Assembly (NCBI GenBank): GCA_029550525.1
Contig: JAKPHF010000010.1
Coordinates: 1-61,454, forward strand
Source of the DNA: Planctomycetota bacterium
GTDB lineage: Bacteria; Planctomycetota; Phycisphaerae; UBA1845; PWPN01
Length of the DNA stretch: 61,454 nucleotides
Direction: 5' to 3'
Shown: positions 1 through 7,180 of the stretch, one piece after another
Layout of the letters: each line of letters opens with the position of its first letter
How positions within the stretch are numbered: the first letter of the stretch is position 1
The notes under the pieces: model-generated
What the model was told of the DNA's origin: nothing
Database searches by the model: none
What the model saw: only the letters and a program-made list of their open reading frames with translations
Made by a program: the position numbers and the translations under genes

Positions 1-29
1 AGGATAACAGGCAAGGCGAAGCCCGGGAG

Positions 30-357
30 GTGGTTGAGGATCAACTGGAAGCGCTGGCTCGCGAGGGAGCTCGCCGAATGTTGTGCCAAGCCTTGAGCGA
101 AGAGGTCGACGCGTATTTGGGCCGGGGCCGGTATGAACGGAAGGAAGTGTATCGAGGCTACCGCAACGGCAGCACGCCGCGCAAGCTGACCCCGGGGTCG
201 GGAACGATCGATGTGGCAGTCCCGCGGGTACGGGGGGCCCGGCAGGCCAGGAGCCGTTCGAGAGCAAGATCGTCCGCAGGTACCAGCGTCGGAGCGACAC
301 CATTGATGAGACCTTCATGAATCTGTTCGTGGAGGGCTTGGCCACGCGGGGCAAATC
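30..357 (+). pseudogene. IS256-family (mutator) transposase, N-terminal remnant
   Basis: The first reading frame (GTG at 30) gives the typical N-terminus of an IS256/mutator transposase: a helical segment, then DAYLGRGRYER, a YRNGS segment and a TIDVAVPRVRG strand. After about position 235 the homology continues in the +1 frame (EPFESKIVRRYQRRSDTIDE and onward to a VEGLATRG segment near 355), so a base was lost or gained near the G/C run at 231-241. Homology stops at 357, where another element begins, and does not resume beyond it. About 110 of the roughly 400 residues expected for the family remain and the DDE catalytic core is absent, so this copy cannot transpose. The sequence before 30 lies too close to the window edge to judge a terminal repeat. 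Confidence 0.85.
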
Positions 358-384
358 CTGGGGTCAGAGCGCATTTAGTCGTTT
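358..384 (+). repeat. Left terminal inverted repeat of the RAYT-derived element
   Basis: These 27 bp match the reverse complement of 731-757 at 24 positions. The outermost 15 are identical. Confidence 0.8.
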
Positions 385-652
385 GCAAGCTGACCCTTCA
401 ATCTTCGCAAGGTGCGGTTCAGGCTTTCGAAACTCGCTTCCACCCGCCGGATGGCGGTGACCGCACCGTCGGGGCTGTGGTAGCCCAGAGCCTCGGCGAT
501 CTCTTGCACTTTGTATCCGAAGCGACGACGGCCAGCCATTCGCACCGCCGCTGCCGGTCGGCATCGTCCCGGACGATAGGCCGGCGGTCGTTGCCGCGGG
601 ACATGACGTGATACAAGGCATCGGCGAATTCGATCCGCAAGGGACGGGCCAT
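375..652 (-). pseudogene. REP-associated tyrosine transposase (RAYT), internally deleted
   Basis: The N-terminus (ATG at 652) reads MARPLRIEFADALYHVMSRG followed by N-D-R-R and a DD.DR helix, the signature start of RAYT/Y1_Tnp proteins. The C-terminal DNA-binding helices (VQEIAEALGYHSPDGAVTAI) are present in a different frame and end at a TAA at 375-377. The intervening 100 or more residues, including the HUH metal site and the catalytic tyrosine, are missing. It is therefore an inactivated RAYT with deletion plus frameshift. It fills almost the whole interval between the inverted repeats. Confidence 0.8.
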
Positions 653-730
653 GCCGAGTGTGCCTATCGCCCGGTGACCGGCGGGTCAAGAGCGACTCAC
701 ATATGTCGTTTCGGTCCGGGCGGGCACGCT

Positions 731-757
731 AAACGCCTAACGGCGCTCTGACCCCAG
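731..757 (-). repeat. Right terminal inverted repeat of the RAYT-derived element
   Basis: This is the partner of 358-384. It ends exactly where the AT-richer island begins. Confidence 0.8.
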
Positions 758-801
758 ATGCTTCCCCCTATCCCATTTCCTTCCCTCGAAAATGTCGGTT
801 C

Positions 802-1101
802 TCAACGTAGCAGGGGCACGGCGGCCAAGACGAATAGAAGGAGAAACACTCCACCCAGAAAGCGTCGACGTTCATCCATTGCCATCAGGCACACACTGAC
901 TGCAATTCCCGCGCCCAGCAGAGAAAGCGTGAACGGGCCTGAAGCGCATGAAGGGAGAAATGGATACTCGCCGTTCATGTCAACTACAACACTGGAAACG
1001 AGAAGCACGAGCATTAAGACAACGTCTGATGCCCACATGAACTTGACCAAGGCTCGCTGTCTAGTGGGTAGCATTCTGGAGTCGTCCTCGGCGCAAATCA
1101 T
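802..1101 (-). CDS. Small three-helix membrane protein, hypothetical
   Basis: This 99-residue product has three hydrophobic stretches of transmembrane length (around residues 22-42, 55-75 and 82-99), a short charged DERRR loop before the last, and an acidic N-terminus. Its ATG directly abuts the TAA of the upstream reading frame (TAAATG), which suggests translational coupling to the preceding gene at 1102-1473. Both lie in an AT-richer patch unlike the flanking DNA. I do not recognise a family. A small membrane partner directly behind the end of a possible RHS-like protein would fit an immunity protein, but that is inference from position only. Confidence 0.5.
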   Translation of the reverse strand: MICAEDDSRMLPTRQRALVKFMWASDVVLMLVLLVSSVVVDMNGEYPFLPSCASGPFTLSLLGAGIAVSVCLMAMDERRRFLGGVFLLLFVLAAVPLLR

Positions 1102-1473
1102 TTACCGCTTCGAGCCTGGCTGGACAACACGAGTTCCACTGTAGATCGTAATCACTCCCCGCCAAGTCTCGAGCTGACCATTCACGGAAACATTCCCGGC
1201 CCATTGGCTCGCGCCCGTCCAAGTGTAGCAGGCAACCAAACGCATGTCTGCAATCCCGTATTTCGTATAATTGAGTGGAAGTACTACTCCCCCGCTCACA
1301 TCTAGACCGCCGTCAGCTTTGCGACCGTGACCTGTATAGAAGTACTTGTAAAGATTCGGATCTGCCAAGTGAGCTTCCATGAGCTTATTAGTGGTAGTCC
1401 ATGTATTCGTGGAGATGACATTAAGTCTCTCGGCTCTCAATCTCGCTCCTTTTTCCTTGTGCTTCCCGAACAA
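1102..1473 (-). pseudogene. C-terminal fragment resembling an RHS-type or other large surface protein tail
   Basis: The 123 residues contain an YFYTGHGRKADGG loop, a DMRLVACYTW strand and a WAGNVSVNGQLETWRGVIT segment, with a globular aromatic-rich composition, so it looks like real protein and not a shadow frame. There is no good start codon (TTG at 1473 is only the first possible one) and the frame stays open upstream into GC-rich DNA at about 1480-1520, where the compositional break lies. It is therefore probably the 3' end of a longer gene truncated by rearrangement. Tails of this type occur, as I recall, after RHS-repeat cores, but no RHS core motif is visible here. The function is unknown. 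Confidence 0.4.
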
Positions 1474-1486
1474 GGATTTCCTGGTG

Positions 1487-1765
1487 TATCGCCTGACGAA
1501 GATCAGGGGGCGGGGCGCGGTGGGCGGGCCGATGAACTTGCCGTTGGACGGCTACTTCGTGGCCCAGGGTTCGCTGGGCGCCATTGCCCGTAACATAAGC
1601 GCACCCGGTGCGTACCGGGTGGCCACGCTGACGCTCAACGTGGCTGCCGTCCCCGGCACGCATCGACTTTGGCCGGCCTACGGCAGCTACTCGACCGCAC
1701 CGGCCGCCAGCGCGGCCGAACTCCAGCCCGGCCCGGCGTTCGAGATCCACGTCGGCGGCGAATAG
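1487..1765 (+). pseudogene. 3' remnant of a GC-rich gene of unknown function
   Basis: From about 1487 the plus strand suddenly shows strong G/C third-position bias in one frame. It encodes about 92 residues with extracellular beta-strand character (YFVAQGSLGAIARNISAPGA, AYGSYSTAPAAS) and ends at a TAG at 1763-1765. No matching start exists because the adjoining DNA is compositionally foreign. I read it as the C-terminus of a secreted or surface protein whose 5' part was removed when the 358-1480 segment was assembled. It could instead be a short intact gene with an unusual start. Confidence 0.45.
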
Positions 1766-1770
1766 CCGTG

Positions 1771-1809
1771 GGGGCCGACACCTGGAGGCCGTCTTGGGCG
1801 GTCGGCCCC
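1771..1809 (+). terminator. Hairpin just after the 1765 stop
   Basis: A 9-bp perfect stem (ggggccgac at 1771-1779, gtcggcccc at 1801-1809) begins 5 bp after the stop codon. There is no T tract, so it is at best a weak or Rho-assisted terminator. The remaining interval 1810-2008 holds no recognisable gene. Confidence 0.35.
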
Positions 1810-2008
1810 GCGGATGGCCTGGACGCGGGCGTCCGGACGGTTCCGCCCGTCACTCCGCGACGCCGTGATGGTCGGCCACCGGGACTTGGCAGGGGGGCGG
1901 GGCCTGTGTTATGCTATTTCGTTTTCCGCCCCGGTGCCGGTCGGGCAGGCCCGCCACGGACGCCGGGCGAGCGGGTGAACGGATTAGACTCCAGAAGGGC
2001 AGACGCAT

Positions 2009-2323
2009 ATGGCGGCAGACATCAAGACGAATGACTGGGTGAACGTGACGGTGAAGAAAGAGCCTCGGACGCATGGCGGCCGCAAGACGCTCCTGCGGAT
2101 GCTGGCCAAGGATCCGAGTGTCCGCAAGGACCGCGAGCGGATGAAGAAGACCCGTCCCCGCGACGAGCATCGGCGCGGCGGCCGCATGTGGCAGGATTAC
2201 CCGCCGCACCTGCGGCCCACGACGGTCACCGCCGGCACGACCTTCCGGATCCGAGCGAGCCTGGACGTGCTCAAGGAGATGCAGAGCGTCGCCGAGTACG
2301 TCGAGCTGAAGCCGGCGAACTGA
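2009..2323 (+). CDS. Small basic conserved-looking protein, function unknown
   Basis: This 104-residue protein is rich in Arg and Lys in its first two thirds (KKEPRTHGGRKTLLRMLAKD, RKDRERMKKTRPRDEHRRGG) and ends in a short beta-rich stretch (TTVTAGTTFRIRASLDVLKE). It has no signal peptide, no membrane segment and no motif I can name. The composition would fit a nucleic-acid or ribosome-associated protein, but nothing proves it. The ATG at 2009 follows a weak purine-rich gaaggg. The gene converges on trpE, and a strong shared hairpin lies between them. Confidence 0.6.
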   Translation: MAADIKTNDWVNVTVKKEPRTHGGRKTLLRMLAKDPSVRKDRERMKKTRPRDEHRRGGRMWQDYPPHLRPTTVTAGTTFRIRASLDVLKEMQSVAEYVELKPAN

Positions 2324-2393
2324 GCTGAGAGCTATCAGCCATTGGCTCGCAGCGATAGGGCTGTGAGCTCATACGCAGACAAGAATAGACAAC

Positions 2394-2448
2394 AGAGGAT
2401 CAGAAAGTCGGGGACGAAGGAGCCCCGGTTTTCTGATCCTCTTTCTTT
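2394..2448. terminator. Bidirectional intrinsic terminator between converging genes
   Basis: 2394-2413 pairs with 2423-2442 to give about 20 bp of continuous stem. The outer 13 bp are perfect (agaggatcagaaa), there are two G-T wobbles in the middle, and the loop is 9 nt. A T-rich tail (ttctttgt) follows on the plus side. It lies between the stop at 2323 and the trpE stop at 2474, where it would serve both genes. Confidence 0.85.
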
Positions 2449-2473
2449 GTGGTCGGGGGGGGGAGGCCGGCCG

Positions 2474-4018
2474 CTATCGCCGTTCGTCCAGATCGATCCG
2501 CACGCCCGCCTGTTCGAAGCCGCTCTCGGCAATCTCGATGGCTCGCAGGAGGCCTTTGGCCTTGTTGATCGTCTCGTTGTACTCCAATTCGGGCTGGCTG
2601 TCGGCCACGATCCCGGCGCCGGCCTGCACGTAGACGGCGTGTTTGCCGAAGATGTCGCCCGGCGTGATGATCATGGTCCGCAAGGCGATGCAGGTGTCCA
2701 TGTTGCCGGCGAAATCGACGTAACCGACCGCACCCGCATAGGGGCCGCGGCGCGTGGGTTCGAACTCGTCGATGATCTGCATGGCCCGCACCTTGGGCGC
2801 TCCGCTCACCGTGCCGACCGGCAGGCTGGCCCGCAGAGCGTCAAACGCGTTGTGGCCTGGTGCGAGTCGGCCCTCGACCTCGCTGCTGATGTGCATCACA
2901 TGACTGTATCGCTCGACGACCATGACCTCGTTGAGCTTGACGCTGCCCAGTTCCGAGACCCGGCCGACGTCGTTGCGGCCCAGGTCCACCAGCATGATGT
3001 GCTCGGCTCGCTCCTTCGGGTCGGCGAGCAGTTCGGCCTCGAGGGCGCGGTCCTCCTCGTCAGTGCGACCGCGTCGCCGCGTGCCGGCCAGCGGCCGGTT
3101 GGTCACGACGCCGTCTTCCACCCGGCACATGATCTCGGGCGACGAGCCGACCAGGATGACGCGCGGGCTCTTGACGTAAAACATGAACGGCGACGGGTTC
3201 ACCACGCGCAGCGCGCGGTAGATGTCGAACGGATCGGCCGGCGTGTCCACCCGCAGTCGTTGCGAGAGGACGACCTGGAAAATGTCGCCCGCGCGGATGT
3301 ATTCCTTGCAACTGTCGACCGCCCGACAGAAGCCGTCGCGCTCGAAGTTGCTGGTGAAGCTCAGCTTGGGGTCGCCTGTGTGGTCGATATGGACGACGCG
3401 GCTGGGCCGGGCGCAGGCCAGCCGTTGAACCGTCTTCTCGATCCGGCTGCAGGCGTTCTCGTAACCCGCCTGGATGCCATCGTGTTCGACGTGCGCGTTG
3501 GCGATGACCAGGATGGTCTTTCGGACGTGGTCGAAAACGACCATGGTGTCGTAGATCCCGAACAGCAGGTCGGGCAGCCGCCGGTCGTCCTGGGGGGCAT
3601 TGGGCAGCGGCTCGTAGTAGCGGACCACGTCGTAGCCGGCATAGCCGACAGCTCCGCCGCCGAAGCGGGGCAGTTCCGGCAGATGCACGGCCCGGTACGA
3701 GGCCAGGAGTTCGGCCAGCTTGGCCAGGGGGTCGCCGCAGGTATCCTTGATCGAGCCGCCCGGCCCCTCGATGCTGACTTGATCGCGGGTGGCCTGGAAA
3801 ACGGTCTGTGGATCGGCCCCCAGGAAGGAGTAGCGGGCGATTTTCTCGCCGCCCACTACACTCTCCAGAAGGAAGGCGTGCGGGCTATTCTGGGCGATGG
3901 CGGCAAACGCAGTCACCGGCGTCAGACTGTCGCCGAGCAGTTCGCAGTAGACAGGCACCGTGTTGCCGCGCTGGGCAAGACGTTCGAAATCAGTGAGGGA
4001 GGGCATGTACTTTGGCAT
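2474..4018 (-). CDS. trpE: Anthranilate synthase component I
   Basis: This is the chorismate- and ammonia-using large subunit of anthranilate synthase, the first step of tryptophan synthesis. The N-terminal domain shows the LLES...RYSFLG regulatory segment. The C-terminal chorismate-binding domain carries FMFYVKSPRVILVGSSPE, the HIMLVDLGRND motif, LPVGTVSGAPKVRAMQIIDE and the PYAGAVGY strand. TVSGAPK and MDTCIA favour TrpE over PabB, which usually has SITGAPK and D.NIAIR. At about 514 aa the length is normal. Starts at 4027, 4018 and 4006 are all possible and no strong ribosome site separates them; 4018 is a compromise. No trpG or other trp gene is nearby, so the glutaminase subunit must be encoded elsewhere. 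Confidence 0.93.
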   Translation of the reverse strand: MPKYMPSLTDFERLAQRGNTVPVYCELLGDSLTPVTAFAAIAQNSPHAFLLESVVGGEKIARYSFLGADPQTVFQATRDQVSIEGPGGSIKDTCGDPLAKLAELLASYRAVHLPELPRFGGGAVGYAGYDVVRYYEPLPNAPQDDRRLPDLLFGIYDTMVVFDHVRKTILVIANAHVEHDGIQAGYENACSRIEKTVQRLACARPSRVVHIDHTGDPKLSFTSNFERDGFCRAVDSCKEYIRAGDIFQVVLSQRLRVDTPADPFDIYRALRVVNPSPFMFYVKSPRVILVGSSPEIMCRVEDGVVTNRPLAGTRRRGRTDEEDRALEAELLADPKERAEHIMLVDLGRNDVGRVSELGSVKLNEVMVVERYSHVMHISSEVEGRLAPGHNAFDALRASLPVGTVSGAPKVRAMQIIDEFEPTRRGPYAGAVGYVDFAGNMDTCIALRTMIITPGDIFGKHAVYVQAGAGIVADSQPELEYNETINKAKGLLRAIEIAESGFEQAGVRIDLDERR

Positions 4019-4156
4019 GCCCAGCATGGTATCGTGGGCGATCAGGCAAATAAAGTGAGCACCATGATGCGAGAAGTGCGAGGCCGGAACTTTGGCTCTC
4101 CGACGTGCTTCTCGCTTCGTGCATAGCACCCGTGTGAGACGGACCGGTTCCTGAGC

Positions 4157-4549
4157 ATGGCGGAGAATGGCGAGACGTACGAGGTTCGGGTCGAAGGACG
4201 GTTTTCGGCCCTGCATCGGCTTCAACTGCCCGACGGCAGCCAGGAGCCGCTGCACGGGCACGACTGGAAGGTCGAGTGCATCTTTCGCGGGCCGCTGCTC
4301 GAGCCGGTGGGGTGGGTCATCGACTTTGAGGAGGCCCGACGGGCGCTCGGGCGTGTGTTGGCCGAAGTGGATCACGGGGACTTGAATAGCCTCGCTTGGC
4401 TGGAAGGCCGTAATCCGACCGCCGAGTGGGTGGCACGCGTCCTGTTCGAGCGCATGCAGGCGGAGTTGGGGCCCGACCGGCCACTCGTCGGCGTGCGGGT
4501 TGAGGAGGCCCCGGGCTGTTTCGCCACCTACTGGCGAGCGACGGGATGA
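4157..4549 (+). CDS. 6-pyruvoyl-tetrahydropterin synthase/QueD family protein, ExxHGH type
   Basis: This 130-residue T-fold protein has the family's zinc ligands His20 (FSALHRL) and His33/His35 (HGHDW). It also shows the GWVIDFEEARRAL helix, DHGDLN, PTAEWVA and a terminal EAPGCFATY strand. QueD-type enzymes carry a catalytic Cys in CxxxHGH. Here that Cys is missing and the site reads E-P-L-H-G-H (Glu30). The ExxHGH arrangement is the mark I recall for PTPS-III, a form reported to cleave the dihydroneopterin triphosphate side chain and so replace FolB in folate synthesis. That role is an inference. It is transcribed divergently from trpE with a 138-bp gap. Confidence 0.8.
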   Translation: MAENGETYEVRVEGRFSALHRLQLPDGSQEPLHGHDWKVECIFRGPLLEPVGWVIDFEEARRALGRVLAEVDHGDLNSLAWLEGRNPTAEWVARVLFERMQAELGPDRPLVGVRVEEAPGCFATYWRATG

Positions 4550-4752
4550 CAGCAGTGCGGGGCGGTTGAATCGGCCCGTGGCGGACGGCAGGGGGCGACG
4601 CGGGAGCCGGGGCGATCGCCCGCCAGAAAAAAACGGTAATTGCCGTAATGCATGAATCGGCAAGAGTTTGCGGCCGCAGTGCCGCTTGACGCCATGCGGC
4701 GGTGCGTCTAAGATTGCTGTGTACCGCGTTCACTACACCACGGGTCAGTACT

Positions 4753-5238
4753 ATGCTGTGCCAGAACTGCAAGAAACATACCGCGACGGTCCATTTGACC
4801 GATCTCATCGGCGGCGACAAGCAGGAACGCCACCTGTGCGAAGCCTGTGCCGGCCAGGAGGGCGTGATGATCAAGCAGCACGTCTCCATCAATGACGTGC
4901 TGAACTCGTTCCTCATGTGCCAGGCGGGCGTGCAGGAGCTTTCGAGGGTCAAGTGTCCGCAGTGCGGCTTGAGCTTTGTGGAGTTCAAGAGCCAGGGGCT
5001 GCTGGGCTGCCCGAACGATTACGACGCGTTCGGCGAGGCGTTGGCCAGCGTGATCGAGCGGGCACAGGACGGCCGGACCCACCACACGGGCAAGTCGCCG
5101 GGCGAGGTGGTCACGATCGATCCGGTTCAGCAGCGGCGGCTCGATCTGCAACGTGAGCTGCGGGAGGCGGTGGAGGCTGAGGATTACGAACGCGCGGCCA
5201 AGCTGCGCGATGAGATTGCGGGGTTGGACAAGAAATGA
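4753..5238 (+). CDS. mcsA: McsA-like zinc-finger/UVR-domain activator of the arginine kinase
   Basis: At 161 residues, the protein starts with two Cys pairs (CQNC at 3-6, CEAC) and continues with CPQC...C, giving two treble-clef type zinc sites. It ends in a UVR (UvrB/UvrC) helix pair, LQRELREAVEAEDYERAAKL. In Firmicutes McsA binds and stimulates the protein-arginine kinase McsB. The ATG at 4753 is chosen over the upstream in-frame one at 4702 because homology begins exactly at MLCQNC. Its stop overlaps the next start by 4 bp (ATGA), so the pair is co-translated. No ctsR or clpC is visible here. Confidence 0.88.
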   Translation: MLCQNCKKHTATVHLTDLIGGDKQERHLCEACAGQEGVMIKQHVSINDVLNSFLMCQAGVQELSRVKCPQCGLSFVEFKSQGLLGCPNDYDAFGEALASVIERAQDGRTHHTGKSPGEVVTIDPVQQRRLDLQRELREAVEAEDYERAAKLRDEIAGLDKK

Positions 5239-6305
5239 AGCTGGATGATCTGGTCCATTCGCCGGGCGAGTGGCTACAAACCGGCGGGCCCATGTCGGAT
5301 GTGGTCATTTCCACTCGGATTCGGCTGGCCCGCAACCTGGCTGGGTACAACTTTTTGGGGCGGGCCACGCCTGACCAGCGTCGCAAAATCGAGCGGACGC
5401 TCTTCGAAGCCATTTCCGCCAGTGACTTCGGCAAGAACACGTTCTACGTGGATATCGACAAGAGCGACATGCTCGATCGGCAGTTCCTGGTCGAGCGGCA
5501 TCTCATCAGCCGCCAGCATGCCGAGGGCGAAGGAAGTCGCGGCGTGGCGATCTCGAACACCGAGACGCTCGCTCTCATGATCAACGAGGAGGACCATCTG
5601 CGGATCCAGGTTCTTCGTCGCGGGCTCAATCTGGACGATGCCTGGGAAGAGACCTCTCGCGTGGATGCCGCACTCGAGTCGCTGGTCGATTTCGCGTTCC
5701 ACAAGCAGTACGGCTACATGACGGCATGCCCGACCAACTGCGGCACAGGGTTGCGGGTGTCGGTCATGTTGCACCTGCCGGCGCTCAAGCTGACCAACGA
5801 AATAGAGAAGGTCTTCCGGGCGGCCAAGGAGATGCGCCTGGCGGTTCGAGGCCTGCACGGCGAAGGCACCGACGCCCTCGGCGATCTGTTCCAGATCTCC
5901 AACCAGGTAACGTTGGGTTACAGCGAAGAAGAGATTCTCACCGGCTTCCGCGCCGACGTCATTCCTTCCATTGTCCGTTACGAGCAGGAAGCTCGCCGGG
6001 TGCTGACCAAGAACAAGCCGGCTGCGCTGGACGACAAGATCTGGCGGGCCCTGGGCACGCTGGAGAACGCTCGGGCTATCAGCAGCGACGAGGCGTTGTT
6101 CCTGCTGTCGCATCTGCGCATGGGCGTGGTGCTCGATCGGATCAAGCACATCGACCTGAGCGCGATCAGCGAGATGTTCCTGGCCACGCAGTCGGCCCAT
6201 CTGCAGAAGCGCTGCGGCCAGCGGCTGGACGGCGAAGAACGCAGCGTCGCCCGGGCCGAGTACATCCGCCAGAAGCTCAGTCAGGCCAGACCGAGTCGGA
6301 ATTGA
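5235..6305 (+). CDS. mcsB: Protein-arginine kinase McsB
   Basis: This 356-residue phosphagen-kinase-fold enzyme phosphorylates arginine side chains and in Gram-positives marks proteins for ClpCP. Visible family marks are VVISTRIRLARNLAGYNFL near residue 25, the catalytic-loop CPTNCGTGLRVSVMLHLPAL around 170-190 and NQVTLGYSEEEI near 225. Length is normal. It is encoded directly behind mcsA with a 4-bp overlap and followed by a word-repeat hairpin. What the mark is read by in this organism cannot be told from the window. Confidence 0.92.
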   Translation: MKLDDLVHSPGEWLQTGGPMSDVVISTRIRLARNLAGYNFLGRATPDQRRKIERTLFEAISASDFGKNTFYVDIDKSDMLDRQFLVERHLISRQHAEGEGSRGVAISNTETLALMINEEDHLRIQVLRRGLNLDDAWEETSRVDAALESLVDFAFHKQYGYMTACPTNCGTGLRVSVMLHLPALKLTNEIEKVFRAAKEMRLAVRGLHGEGTDALGDLFQISNQVTLGYSEEEILTGFRADVIPSIVRYEQEARRVLTKNKPAALDDKIWRALGTLENARAISSDEALFLLSHLRMGVVLDRIKHIDLSAISEMFLATQSAHLQKRCGQRLDGEERSVARAEYIRQKLSQARPSRN

Positions 6306-6308
6306 GAA

Positions 6309-6346
6309 GTAGCTGTCAGCTCTCAGCTGTCAGCTTTCAGCTATCC
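6309..6346 (+). repeat. AGCTNTCAGCT word repeat
   Basis: Four to five near-copies of the unit agctgtcagctctcagctgt fill the DNA straight after the mcsB stop. The word recurs at 2324-2340, 19563-19614, 27010-27052, 37972-38010, 52198-52227 and 53634-53664. Each unit is partly self-complementary. Confidence 0.75.
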
Positions 6347-6409
6347 GTTGGTTAGCATGCAAGGACCCGCGGGGGTGAGCACACGGGCCCCGCGACCGCA
6401 CATGCGCTT

Positions 6410-7042
6410 CTATTCGCGGGTTCCGGATCGGCTGCGCACTTCGTCATCGACCAGGCCTGGGGGAACCGGTCGCGGCTTCGACACGGCTTTGCTGTCGAGG
6501 TCGTAGAAGCGCAAAAGAGCATCTTTCCATTCTTTGGCGTAATCCACGCCCACACGCTTGGCTCGACCTATGCGTGGCCGCGAGCCGTCGCGGCCCAGGA
6601 GGAAGAGCGAATCGTCGGTCAGATCGATCCCGTTGTCTTCCCGCGTGATTTGCATCGCTCGCGTCAGCCGGCCCGGGCCGGAGAGGTTGGCGTCCCAGCC
6701 ATCGAGCGGTTCGGCGGCGCGGATAAGCACGGCCTGGCCGCTGCCCGGCGGGCCGGACACGATGTTGAACATGTCGTACATGCCGTAGATGAAGTAGACG
6801 TAGGCGCGACCGGGCGGGCCGAACATCACCTGTGTGCGAGGCGTGAGGCCTCTGGACGAGTGACAGGCCAGATCTTGCGGCCCGACGTACGCTTCGGTTT
6901 CGACGATGCGGGCCCGGTAAGTCGTACCGTTCTTGCGTCGTATGAGGAGGGTGCCGACCAGCGCACGAGCCAGCGATTCCGCGTCCTGCTCGTAGAATCC
7001 GCGGCCGAGCTTGGATCCGGTTTGGATCAATTTTCGAGGCAT
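6410..7042 (-). CDS. 3-methyladenine DNA glycosylase (AAG/MPG family)
   Basis: This single-domain base-excision enzyme removes alkylated purines from DNA. It shows the family sequence order: FYEQDAESLARALVGTLL at the start, RARIVETEAYVG with the catalytic Glu, D-L-A-C-H-S, TPR...MFGPPGRAYVYFIYGMYD, AVLIRAAEP and GPGRLTRAM. A late RIGRAKRVGVDYAKEW segment follows. The 210-residue length suits the eukaryote-like AAG fold found in many bacteria. Nothing is missing from the active site. It is transcribed toward mcsB and the word-repeat block lies between them. Confidence 0.93.
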   Translation of the reverse strand: MPRKLIQTGSKLGRGFYEQDAESLARALVGTLLIRRKNGTTYRARIVETEAYVGPQDLACHSSRGLTPRTQVMFGPPGRAYVYFIYGMYDMFNIVSGPPGSGQAVLIRAAEPLDGWDANLSGPGRLTRAMQITREDNGIDLTDDSLFLLGRDGSRPRIGRAKRVGVDYAKEWKDALLRFYDLDSKAVSKPRPVPPGLVDDEVRSRSGTRE

Positions 7043-7124
7043 CTCCGCATTATATCCGGGATGAGTGCCCGCGCGGATCCGGCGCGAGCGTCTTGCCCGA
7101 ACGAGACGGGTGGAGGTCTTCGCC

Positions 7125-7153
7125 TTGACAGTCGCGGGTCGGGCGAATAGTCT
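7125..7153 (+). promoter_or_regulatory. Sigma70-type promoter of the Rrf2 gene
   Basis: A perfect -35 box TTGACA (7125-7130) is followed after 17 bp by TAGTCT (7148-7153). The -10 box is weak but overlaps the operator-like palindrome, as expected for an autoregulated gene. The start codon follows 27 bp later. Confidence 0.7.
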
Positions 7154-7168
7154 ACCAATTTAGTAGAC
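7150..7168. promoter_or_regulatory. Palindromic Rrf2 operator
   Basis: GTCTAC (7150-7155) and GTAGAC (7163-7168) form a perfect 6-bp inverted repeat around a 7-bp AT-rich centre (caattta). It overlaps the -10 box. Rrf2/IscR-type regulators commonly bind such AT-centred palindromes at their own promoter. Confidence 0.7.
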
Positions 7169-7180
7169 AATTGGGTCCAC

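Larger units (their letters stand above)
358..757. mobile_element. 400-bp palindrome-ended RAYT-derived element
   Basis: The element is bounded by an imperfect 27-bp inverted repeat, 358-384 against 731-757, with 24 of 27 positions matching. The outer 15 bp (ctggggtcagagcgc) are perfect. It carries a deleted REP-associated tyrosine transposase on the minus strand. Ends of the form GGGGTCAGAGC are, as I recall, common next to Y1_Tnp/RAYT genes in many phyla. The element interrupts the IS256 remnant at 357, so it arrived later or was brought in by the same deletion. With its catalytic core lost it resembles a MITE that would depend on a transposase elsewhere. Confidence 0.75.

Noticed and set aside
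3941..3957. 17 bp (gcagtagacaggcaccg) also found near the right edge at about 61425-61441
   Set aside because: One copy is inside the trpE reading frame with normal codon use. There are only two copies and no flanking structure, so chance or unrelated similarity is likely.
2342..4126. 594-codon plus-strand frame opposite trpE
   Set aside because: It is the antisense shadow of trpE. Its product is repetitive Asp/Val/His-rich text with no family motif, and the other strand has full-length homology.
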